Assembly (NCBI RefSeq): GCF_030386795.1
Contig: NZ_JANUQM010000005.1
Span: forward strand, 491,625 to 555,624
Direction of reading: 5' to 3'
DNA: 64,000 nucleotides
Source: Streptomyces sp. S.PNR 29
GTDB taxonomy: Bacteria > Actinomycetota > Actinomycetes > Streptomycetales > Streptomycetaceae
This document shows, one piece after another, positions 51,801-60,400 of this stretch (position 1 is its first letter; the number at the start of each line of letters is the position of its first letter). The position numbers were made by a program, and so were the translations under genes. The notes beneath the pieces were generated by a model. That model saw only the letters and a list, made by a program, of their open reading frames with translations, was not told the DNA's origin and ran no database searches.

Positions 51801-52888
51801 TGAGCACGGTCAAGTGTCTGGTGTGGGACCTGGACAACACCCTGTGGCAGGGAGTGCTGCTGGAGAACGACACGCTCACCCTGCGCCCCGGGGTGCTGGA
51901 GGTGCTCCGCCAACTGGACGAGCGCGGCATCCTGCACTCCGTGGCCAGCCGGAACGACCACGAAGACGCCTGGGAGCGGCTTGAGAAGCTCGGCGTGGCC
52001 GAGTACTTCGTGCTGCCGCAGATCGGCTGGGGCCGCAAGTCGGACTCGGTACGGACCATCGCCGAGCAACTGAACTTCGCGCCGGGGACCATCGCCTTCA
52101 TCGACGATCAGCCCACCGAACGCGCCGAGGTCACCCACCACCTGCCGGACGTCCGCTGCTACGACGCCCAGGAGGCTGCGGGACTGGCGGAGCTCCCGGA
52201 GTTCAGTCCGGTGGTGACCGCCGACGCCCGTCAGCGGCGCACCCTGTACCAGCAGAAGTTCCGGCGGGAGGCGGCCCGCAGCGAGTTCACGGGACCCGAC
52301 GAGGACTTCGTCCGTTCCCTGGGGATGCGCATGCACATCGACCGGGCGCGGGCGGAGGATCTGGCCCGGGTCGAGGAGCTCACCCTGCGCACCAGCCAGA
52401 TGAACGCCACGGGTGTGCACTACTCGAACGAGTCCCTGCGCGCCCTGGTCGACGACCCCGAGCACGAGGTGCTGGTGACCACGGTCGAGGACCGGTTCGG
52501 CTCACACGGAGCTGTGGGCGTCGTCCTGCTGCAGCGGCAACCGCACAAGTGGCGCCTGAAGCTGCTGGCCACCTCCTGCCGTGTGGTCAACTTCGGTATC
52601 GGCACGCAGCTGCTGCGCTGGCTGATGGACCAGGCCGCCCGGGCCGGTGTCCATCTGGAGGCCGACTTCCGGCGCACCGCCCGTAACCGGATCATGGAGG
52701 TCGCCTACCGGTTCGCCGGGTTCGGCAGCGCGCCCTGCGAGTGCCGCGGCGGCGACGGGCCGTCCGAGTCCGGCGAGGGTGTGCAACGGCTGCATCTGGT
52801 ACCGCAACGGCAGGCCGCTCCTCGGACGTTGACGACCTTCGGGCCCACTTTGTGGTCCGCGGACGACTCCCTGGGCCAGTGGTCATGA
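51800..52888 (+). CDS. FkbH-like glyceryl-ACP synthase (HAD domain plus C-terminal GNAT-like domain)
   Basis: A 362-residue protein. The HAD N-terminus has CLVWDLDNTLWQGVLLEND (residues 6-24) and AFIDDQPTERAEV (about 95). The C-terminal half (RTSQMNATGVHYSNESL, VVNFGIGTQLLRWLMDQA) is the region typical of FkbH proteins. The family takes 1,3-bisphosphoglycerate, removes phosphate and loads glyceryl on an ACP, the first step to hydroxymalonyl/methoxymalonyl-ACP. ATG 51800 shares a base with the KAS III stop (TGATG). The last 25 residues are a low-complexity tail. Confidence 0.9.
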   Translation: MSTVKCLVWDLDNTLWQGVLLENDTLTLRPGVLEVLRQLDERGILHSVASRNDHEDAWERLEKLGVAEYFVLPQIGWGRKSDSVRTIAEQLNFAPGTIAFIDDQPTERAEVTHHLPDVRCYDAQEAAGLAELPEFSPVVTADARQRRTLYQQKFRREAARSEFTGPDEDFVRSLGMRMHIDRARAEDLARVEELTLRTSQMNATGVHYSNESLRALVDDPEHEVLVTTVEDRFGSHGAVGVVLLQRQPHKWRLKLLATSCRVVNFGIGTQLLRWLMDQAARAGVHLEADFRRTARNRIMEVAYRFAGFGSAPCECRGGDGPSESGEGVQRLHLVPQRQAAPRTLTTFGPTLWSADDSLGQWS

Positions 52889-54186
52889 CCGACGGGGCAA
52901 GTAGCACGACGCCGGGCGATCGGGGTGTGGCCGACAGCGTCCCGGACCGTCCCGGCGACGGCGCCGCGCCGTGGAGTGCCTTCGGTCGGCTGTGGACGGC
53001 CGGCGCCATCTCGTCGCTGGGCGACGGCATCCGGCTGACGGCGCTGCCGCTGGTCGCCGTCTCACTGACCGACGACCCGCTGCTGATCTCCCTGGTGACG
53101 GTGGCCAACTGGTCGCCTCTGCTGCTGTCGCCGCTGGCCGGTGCCTGGGCCGACCTGGTCGACCGGCGCTCGCTGCTCATCGGGATCGACATCGCGCGTG
53201 CCGTGGTCGTTCTGCTGCTCGCGCTGAGCCTGGCCACGGGCACGGCCGGCCTGGCGATCGTCTGCGTCGCGGCGGCGGCGATGGGACTCGGCGAGACCGT
53301 GTACGTGGTGGCCGCCCAGTCGTTCCTCCCCGCGGTCGTCGACAGCTCCCGGCTGGCGGCGGCCAACGGCCGGCTGCACATCGCCCAGCTGGTCTTCCGC
53401 GACTCGGCGGGACAGCCGTTGGGCAGCGTGGTCTTCGTCGCGGCGGCGGCACTGCCTTTCCTCATCGACGGTGTGTCGTTCCTGCTGGGCGCCGCGCTGC
53501 TCGCCACCATCGGGCGTCCAGGCACCACCCCGTCGACCGCCCGGCCGGCCGAGCGCGGAACCACCCCGCGCTGGCGTGTCCTGGTCGCCGACGGCGCTCG
53601 CCATGTGCGCTCCGACCGCCTGCTGATGTCACTGGCCGGCATGCTCGGCACGCTGAACTTCTTCATGGGCGCCATCGGGGCGCTGGAGGTGCTGTACGTC
53701 GTCCAGTGGCTCGGCCTGCCCGAGGGCGCCTTCGGTGTGTTCCTGGCCGTCGGCGCGCTGGGCGGCATCGCCGGTGGACTGCTGAACGCGCCCCTGTCCC
53801 GCGCGTTCGGCCTGTTTCCCGCCGCTCTGGCCGCGATGGGCCTGGTGGGCGCGGCCACCTTGGCGATCGGCCTGGTGCGGCAGCCGCTCGTCGCCGCAGC
53901 GTCCTTCGCCGCACTCTTCCTGGGCGCCGCGGTCTACCAGTCTCTGACCGTGTCGTTCCGCCAGGCGGTCACCGCACCGGAAAAGCTCGGCCGGGTCAAC
54001 GGCTTCTACCGCCTGGTGGGAACCGGCACCATCCCCCTGGGCGCGCTGGCCGGCGGAGCGGTGGCGAAGCTGATGCAGGTCAACATCCCCTTCGTGGCGG
54101 CCGGCGTCGGCATCCTCCTGCTGGCCGCGCTCACCACGCGCCCCGTGCTGCGCATGGCGGCCCAGCAGCCGGATACCGCGCCATGA
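52885..54186 (+). CDS. MFS transporter, probable product exporter
   Basis: A 433-residue membrane protein with about 12 hydrophobic segments in two halves and a cytoplasmic loop rich in Arg/Thr near the middle (IGRPGTTPSTARPAERGTTPRWRVLVADG). Loop GAWADLVDRRSLLIGIDIARA is the conserved MFS A-type motif, and the protein resembles the MFS_3/enterobactin-exporter (EntS) group. It likely pumps the finished metabolite out and may give self-resistance. ATG 52885 overlaps the FkbH gene stop; its stop overlaps the AMP-ligase start. Confidence 0.88.
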   Translation: MTDGASSTTPGDRGVADSVPDRPGDGAAPWSAFGRLWTAGAISSLGDGIRLTALPLVAVSLTDDPLLISLVTVANWSPLLLSPLAGAWADLVDRRSLLIGIDIARAVVVLLLALSLATGTAGLAIVCVAAAAMGLGETVYVVAAQSFLPAVVDSSRLAAANGRLHIAQLVFRDSAGQPLGSVVFVAAAALPFLIDGVSFLLGAALLATIGRPGTTPSTARPAERGTTPRWRVLVADGARHVRSDRLLMSLAGMLGTLNFFMGAIGALEVLYVVQWLGLPEGAFGVFLAVGALGGIAGGLLNAPLSRAFGLFPAALAAMGLVGAATLAIGLVRQPLVAAASFAALFLGAAVYQSLTVSFRQAVTAPEKLGRVNGFYRLVGTGTIPLGALAGGAVAKLMQVNIPFVAAGVGILLLAALTTRPVLRMAAQQPDTAP

Positions 54187-55796
54187 CCCGATCCCCCGAG
54201 GACCCTGCCGCACTCGCAGTCCCGACCCAGTTCCGCGTGGAGCTCCCCTTGTCAGATCACACTCTCTACCAGTGGTTCGCCGAGTCCGTCCGCCGCTGGC
54301 CGGACGAGCCCGCGCTGGAACTGCGGGACCAGATCCTCACCTATCGCGAGCTGCACCAGCGGGTCCAGGCGCTGGCCGCCCGCATCGTCGGCGAGCACGG
54401 GCAGGTGCCGGACCGGATCGCCCTGGTGGCCTCGCGCACCGCGGCCGCCTATATCGGGTATCTGGCCATCCAGCGGCTCGGGGCTTCCGTGGTGCCGCTG
54501 AACGACGACTACCCGCGGCAGCGCAATCTCGACATCGCCCGGAGGGCCGAGGTCGGCGCGGTGCTGGCGCAGGAGGCCCACGGCACCGTCTTCGCCGACC
54601 TGCCCGAGGACTTCCGGCCCACGGTGCTCCTCGTCCCCTCGAACGACGCACCGTCCCCGCCGCCGCCCGCGGGCCGGCTGCCCGACTGCCCCACCGACCC
54701 GGCGCGGGAGGCGTATCTGCTGTTCACCTCGGGGTCCACGGGTCGGCCCAAGGGGGTGCCGATCCGGCACCGCAATGTCTCCCCGTACGTGGCGTACAAC
54801 ATCGCCCGCTACGAGGTGGGGCCCGGCAGCAGGGTGTCCCAGGCGTTCGGCCTGACCTTCGACCCCTCCGTCTTCGACATGTTCGTCGCCTGGGGGTCGG
54901 GAGCCGTCCTCGTCGTCCCGGACCGTGACGACCTCTACCGCCCGGTGGACTTCGTGGTGGACCGTCGCATCACCCACTGGTTCAGCGTGCCCTCGGTGGT
55001 CACCACCGCGCAGCGGCTGGGCAATCTGCCGCTGGGCCGGGTGACATCGCTGCGGCACAGCTGCTTCAGCGCCGAGCCGGTCACCGTGCAACTGGTCGAC
55101 CTGTGGCGCGAAGTGGCACCGGGCAGCCGTATCCACAACCTCTACGGGCCGACCGAGCTGACCATCACGTGCACGGACCACGAGCTGCCCGCCGACCGCG
55201 CGCAGTGGACGGCCGGCTCCAACGGGACGGTGCCGATCGGCCGGCCGTACCCGCACATGGAGGCGGTCGTCCTGGACGAGCAGGGCCGGCCCTGCGAGGA
55301 CGGCGAGCTGTGCGTCCGCGGGCCCCAGCGGTTCGACGGCTATCTGGACCCGGCCGACAACGCCGGACGGTTCCTGACGTACGAAGCGGGCGAGCCCGCC
55401 GTGCCCTACGACGGTACCGGCGAACTCACCGCACGCCACTGGTACCGCACCGGAGACCGGGTGCGGCGCGAGGACGGCCTGCTGGTGCACCGCGGCCGGC
55501 TCGACAACCAGGTGAAGGTCCTGGGGCACCGGGTGGAGCCCGGTGAGGTCGAGGCGGCGATGCGCCGCCACCCCGAGGTCGTCGACGCCGCCGTGGTCGT
55601 GGTCCGCGTGCAGGGCGAGGACCGGCTGGTGGCGGCCTATCTGGGCAAGGACATGCGGGCGCGGGACTTCACCCGCTGGCTGCGGCAGCAGATCCCGCTG
55701 CACATGGTGCCCCGCCGGATACAGCACCTGGAGGAGTTCCCCTACAACGACAACGGCAAGCTGGACCGCCAACGGCTCGCCGAGCTGCTCGCCTGA
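54183..55796 (+). CDS. Stand-alone AMP-forming ligase / adenylation enzyme
   Basis: A 537-residue adenylating enzyme. A3 motif LLFTSGSTGRPKGVPIRH, A4 region LTFDPSVFDMFVAWGSGA, A5 NLYGPTELTITC, A7 YRTGDRV, A8 GRLDNQVKVLGHRVEPGEVEAAM and A10 NDNGKLDRQRLAELL are all present, as in amino-acid:carrier-protein ligases of the DltA/NRPS-A type. It should activate an amino or carboxylic acid and load it on a free carrier protein, such as the one at 44630. The pocket differs clearly from the NRPS A domains at 57482, so the substrate differs. It is the last gene of the rightward operon; the PPTase gene converges 3 bp after it. Confidence 0.88.
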   Translation: MTRSPEDPAALAVPTQFRVELPLSDHTLYQWFAESVRRWPDEPALELRDQILTYRELHQRVQALAARIVGEHGQVPDRIALVASRTAAAYIGYLAIQRLGASVVPLNDDYPRQRNLDIARRAEVGAVLAQEAHGTVFADLPEDFRPTVLLVPSNDAPSPPPPAGRLPDCPTDPAREAYLLFTSGSTGRPKGVPIRHRNVSPYVAYNIARYEVGPGSRVSQAFGLTFDPSVFDMFVAWGSGAVLVVPDRDDLYRPVDFVVDRRITHWFSVPSVVTTAQRLGNLPLGRVTSLRHSCFSAEPVTVQLVDLWREVAPGSRIHNLYGPTELTITCTDHELPADRAQWTAGSNGTVPIGRPYPHMEAVVLDEQGRPCEDGELCVRGPQRFDGYLDPADNAGRFLTYEAGEPAVPYDGTGELTARHWYRTGDRVRREDGLLVHRGRLDNQVKVLGHRVEPGEVEAAMRRHPEVVDAAVVVVRVQGEDRLVAAYLGKDMRARDFTRWLRQQIPLHMVPRRIQHLEEFPYNDNGKLDRQRLAELLA

Positions 55797-55799
55797 TGC

Positions 55800-56525
55800 T
55801 CAGTCAGTGATGTCCGACAGCGGTGTCTCCGCGACCCCAAGCCTCGGCCGCCCGGCGCTCACCACGGCGGCCACGGCGTCCCTGCGGTCGTCGGTCCAGT
55901 CGAGGACATACAGCTCGCCGTGGCGGGACAGGCACGGCGAGCCGTCGGGTGTGTCCACCGGCAGGGCGGAAAGATCGGTCTTCGCCATGTCGCCCAGCCT
56001 GGTCTCGCCGATCTTGACCAGCGACTCCTTACGCACCCACTGCCGCAGGAAGTACCGGTCAGGCAGGGCCGACGCACGCATCGTCCGCAGCTCCACGTCG
56101 CTCAGCACCCGTTCGGCCGCGACCAGTACGGTGTCGGGCACCGTCGCCCGCTCCACGTCGACCCCCACCCGCTGCCGGCCGACGGCCGCGGCCACCACGC
56201 CCTGGGTGTGGGACAGACTGACGTGGACGTCCGGCAAACCGGCCAGCGACGGCTTGCCGTGCTCCCGCGAACCGCAGTCGGCGCAGTGCTGCACCAGCGA
56301 GAGGGTGTCGGCGGGCACCCCCAGCAGACGGCCGGCACACAGGCGCACCAGCAGGTGCGCCGCCACGAAGTCATCGCGGTCCCGGTCGAACCGGAAGGCC
56401 GCCGCCCGGCGTAGTTCGACCGACGTGAGCACGTTCCTTCGCGCCGCAGGGTGGCCGAGCACCTCCTGGGTGCTCACCACCACTGCCAGAGCCTGGTCGT
56501 CACGGACGGCGGTGGCCTGCCGCAT
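55800..56525 (-). CDS. Sfp-type 4'-phosphopantetheinyl transferase
   Basis: A 241-residue enzyme that adds the phosphopantetheine arm to carrier proteins. Magnesium/CoA motifs: VSLSHTQG, GVDVE (residues 121-125) and YFLRQWVRKESLVK (Trp163, Lys166, Glu167). The size fits the Sfp class, suitable for the many carrier domains of this cluster. ATG 56525 follows AAAGGA; an upstream ATG would overlap the preceding gene. It is co-directional with and 25 bp behind the S16 protease gene, so the two form a small leftward operon between the PKS operon and the NRPS gene. Confidence 0.9.
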   Translation of the reverse strand: MRQATAVRDDQALAVVVSTQEVLGHPAARRNVLTSVELRRAAAFRFDRDRDDFVAAHLLVRLCAGRLLGVPADTLSLVQHCADCGSREHGKPSLAGLPDVHVSLSHTQGVVAAAVGRQRVGVDVERATVPDTVLVAAERVLSDVELRTMRASALPDRYFLRQWVRKESLVKIGETRLGDMAKTDLSALPVDTPDGSPCLSRHGELYVLDWTDDRRDAVAAVVSAGRPRLGVAETPLSDITD

Positions 56526-56550
56526 CGGCGTGATCCTTTCCCTCACCGGG

Positions 56551-57360
56551 TCAGCAACTGGGAACGCTGCCACCGGCGCCGCGCAGGGCCTTCAGCGCGC
56601 TGAGAGCGTCATCGAGCGTATCGACGGGAACCAGTCGCAGCCCTTCGGGGCGAGCGGCCCGGGCTACGGAGCACTGGCTGCGGGGCATCAGGAAGATCCG
56701 TACCCCGTCCCGCCGTACGGCCTGCTCCTTGAGCTCGATGCCCCCGACGGCGCCCACCGTGCCGTCGGCGGCGATGGTGCCGGTGCCGCCGATGGTGCGC
56801 CCGCCGGCGAGGTCCCCGCCCTGTCCGTCGCCGTCGATCTTGTCGATGATGCCGAGGGCGAACATCAGCCCGGCGCTCGGTCCGCCCACGTCCGGCAGCG
56901 TCAACCGCACCCTGACCTTCTTCGGCGACAGTCCCAGGTGCTTCAGTGCCGCTGTCTCGGCGGCATTCTGGGAGTCGTTCATCTCCTGCACGTTGTGCCG
57001 CTCGATCTCCTCGATGGACTTACCCGCGGGGTAGACGGCGTCACGAGGCACGACGGCCCGGTTTCCGTCGAACCAGGCGCCCACCACTTCCGGCAACTTC
57101 ACCGACGTGTCCGGCTGAGTAACCGAAACGACCGTCACCAGCCGGAGTTCGCCCGTCGTTCTCCGGGTCCGGGTGCCATCTATCGCAATGACCGGTTTGC
57201 CGTCCTGGGCGCTGAGCACATCGGCGGTGGGACCTGGCACGAGTACCGCGAACGGCAGTGGAGCCAGCAAAGCGACGCCGATCAGAGAAATGACCAGGGT
57301 GGCACAGACGACGAGCGTGCGGATGCGAGAAGTCACGGACGTCACCTTTTCAGACGCCAT
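56551..57360 (-). CDS. Membrane-anchored Lon-type (S16) serine protease without a PDZ domain
   Basis: A 269-residue protein. One transmembrane segment (about residues 14-40, TLVVCATLVISLIGVALLAPL) is followed by a YlbL-like outside region (PTADVLSA, ELRLVTVVSVTQPD, VVPRDAVYPAG). The S16 catalytic core has Ser162 in PDVGGPSAGLMFAL and Lys211 in GGIELKEQAVRRDG, so the Ser/Lys dyad is intact. Housekeeping YlbL proteins carry a PDZ domain of about 80-90 residues between these parts; here the helix SQNAAETAALKHLGL runs directly into the catalytic domain. The active site should face outside the membrane. Role in the cluster unknown; maturation or clearance of an exported peptide is conceivable. Confidence 0.85.
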   Translation of the reverse strand: MASEKVTSVTSRIRTLVVCATLVISLIGVALLAPLPFAVLVPGPTADVLSAQDGKPVIAIDGTRTRRTTGELRLVTVVSVTQPDTSVKLPEVVGAWFDGNRAVVPRDAVYPAGKSIEEIERHNVQEMNDSQNAAETAALKHLGLSPKKVRVRLTLPDVGGPSAGLMFALGIIDKIDGDGQGGDLAGGRTIGGTGTIAADGTVGAVGGIELKEQAVRRDGVRIFLMPRSQCSVARAARPEGLRLVPVDTLDDALSALKALRGAGGSVPSC

Positions 57361-57481
57361 CGTGCCGAAGCAAGGCGGGAGTTGACCCGGTCCGCCCTTT
57401 CCGGTCAGCCACTCTTCACCTCGCCATTTACCTGTTTCCGACGGCCTGTCGCGGCCCTCGGTCTATGAGTCGGAGGAATAC
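57361..57481. other. Divergent intergenic region between the protease and NRPS genes
   Basis: 121 bp that must hold promoters for both the leftward protease/PPTase pair and the rightward NRPS gene. TTGACC at 57379-57384 is a possible -35 toward the NRPS. GGAGG just ahead of 57482 is the NRPS ribosome-binding site. Confidence 0.5.
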
Positions 57482-60400
57482 GTGAACGACATGACTCAGA
57501 CGGCACCGCAGGCCGTTCTGCCCGACCTGTTCGAGGCTCGGGTGCGGCGGTGTTCTGAGGCTGTGGCGTTGGTGTGCGGGGATGGGGTGGTGTCGTACGG
57601 CGAGTTGAACGCGCGGGCAAATCGGCTGGCGCGGTTGCTGGTGGCGCGGGGTGTGGGGCCGGAGCGGGTGGTGGCGTGCGCTTTCCCGCGGTCGGTGGAA
57701 TTGTTCGTCGCTTTGCTGGCCGTGGTGAAGGCGGGCGGGGTTTATCTTCCCCTGGATCCGGATTACCCGGCGGAGCGGATCGGCTTCATGCTGGCCGACG
57801 CCGAACCGGTGTTGGTGTTGACGGCGGGTGAGGTGGCGTCGAAACTCGCGACGGACGCGATACCGGTCGTGGTGGTGGACGACGCGGGAGTGGCGGCGGA
57901 ATGTGAGGGCCTGCCGGATACGGATCTGACGGACACCGAACGCGGTGGTGTCCTGACGTCGTCGAGCGCGGCGTATGTGATTTACACGTCCGGTTCGACG
58001 GGAGCTCCCAAGGGTGTGGTGGTGTCCCACGCGGGACTTGGTTCCCTCGCGGCCTCGCAGATCGAACGGTTCGGTGTACGGGATTCCAGCCGCGTTCTGC
58101 AGTTCGCGTCACCGAGCTTCGACGCCTCGGTGTCCGAGGTGTGCATGGCCTGGCTGTCGGGCGCCGCTTTGGTGGTGGCGCCGGCATCACGGCTGCTGCC
58201 CGGCGCGGGCCTGGCACAGGTGATCGCCGAGTTCGCGGTCACGCATGTGACCTTGCCGCCGTCGGTTCTCGCCGTGCTGTCCGAGGACGACCTGACGGGC
58301 GTGGAGTGTGTGGTGGTGGCCGGTGAGGCCTGTCCGGCGGATGTGGTGGAACGCTGGTCGGCCGGACGCCGGCTGGTGAACGCCTACGGCCCGACCGAAG
58401 CAACGGTCTGTGCCACGGTGAGCGAGCCGCTGACGGGCCGCCGCGTACCACCGCTGGGCCGCGCGATCACCGGTGCACGGGTGTATGTGCTGGACGACGC
58501 CTTGCGGCCGGTCCCCGCCGGTGTGGTCGGCGAGCTGTACATCGCCGGTGCCGGCCTGGCCCGGGGCTATCTGGGCCGTGCCACGGTGACCGCGGAACGG
58601 TTCGTGGCCGACCCCTTCGGCCCCGCCGGATCACGCATGTACCGCTCAGGAGACCTCGTACGACGACGCACGGACGGAGAACTGGAGTTCGTCGGCCGCG
58701 CCGATGACCAGGTCAAGGTCCGCGGGTACCGGATCGAACCGGGCGAGATCGAATCGGCACTGCGAGACCACGCCATGGTCGAACAGGCCGTGGTGACCGC
58801 CCGCGAGGACCGAACCGGAGACGTCCGACTGGTCGGCTACGTAGTGCCCTCCGCACACGCCGAACCCGACGAACACGCCAACGCCCACCAGGTCGACGAA
58901 TGGCAGCACATGCATGACCTGGTGTATTCGGAAGGCACCGGGAGCGAGGCCGCTACGGAATTCGGTGAGGACTTCTCCGGTTGGAACAGCAGCTATGACG
59001 GTTCGCCGATCCCGCTGGCTCAGATGCGGGCGTGGCGCGCCTCCACGGTGGAACGGATCCGCTCGCTGAACCCGCGCCGGGTGCTCGAACTCGGAGTCGG
59101 CAGTGGCCTGTTGATGGCGAAGATCGCCCCGGAGTGCGAAACATACTGGGGCACTGACTTCTCGGCGGCGGTGATCGAGAGGCTGCGCGGGCAGATCGCC
59201 TCTGTTCCCGAGCTCTCGGACCGGGTGGAACTGCGGAGTCAAGCTGCGGACGTGGTGGAGGGACTGCCGACCGGCTTCTTCGACACCATCGTCATCAACT
59301 CGGTGGCGCAGTACTTCCCCAACACCGAGTATTTCGTGCGGGTGATACGGCAGGCGACGGAACTCCTCACCCCCGGCGGGTCGTTGTTCATCGGCGACAT
59401 CCGCAACCTTCGTCTGCTGAGGCTGTTCCGCACAGCGATCGAACTGCGACGGTCCGGCGGCTCTGCCGAAGTCTCGGTTCTGCGGCAGATCGTCGAGCAG
59501 AGTATGGCGCTGGAGAAGGAACTGCTCGTCGACCCCGAGTTCTTCACGGCTCTTGCGGATGTACTGCCCGATGTCGTGAGCGTTGATGTCCGGATCAAGG
59601 ACGGCACCCACCACAATGAGCTGACCCGGCACCGGTACGACGCCGTGCTGCGCAAGCAGCCGGCACGTGCGGTGTCCTGGCGGGACGCGGAGCAGCTGCG
59701 CTGGGGCCAGGACATCACCGACCTGGACGCTCTGGAAGAACTGCTGTCACGGCGGGGCACGGAGCGCCTGCGGCTGACCGGAGTACCGAACCGCCGGCTG
59801 GCCGGAGAACTGGCGGCCGTCGAAGCGGTGGCGGACGGACGACCGGTGACCGAAGCACTGGCCCAGCTCACCACGGACGGACCCGGGATGGAGCCGGACA
59901 CCTTCACCCAGCTGGGACACCGGCTCAGCCTGTGGACCGCCGTCACCTGGAACTCGCACGGCGACGACGGCCGCTTCGACGTACTGTTCGCGCCGCACGA
60001 GACCATGTCCGACGCCGTCCCGACGGACGTCTACCTGCCGGCCGCCCAGACACACGACGAGCTGACCGCCTACACCACCAATCCCGGAGCATCCCTCAGC
60101 ACCGCCGCGCTGACCACCGAACTCCGCCACCACCTGCGCGAACGCCTGCCGGAGTACATGGTCCCCGCCGCCATCATGGCCCTCGGCACGATCCCGCTGA
60201 CACCCAACGGCAAGGTGGACCGCAAGGCCCTGCCCGCCCCCGACTTCGGCACGGCGGGCAGCGGACGCGCACCACGCTCGCCCCAGGAGGAGATCCTGTG
60301 TGAGCTGTTCGCGGACGCTCTGGGCATCGCTCGGGTCGGTACCGACGAGAACTTCTTCGCGCTCGGCGGTCATTCCCTGCTGGCCACCCGTCTGATCAGC

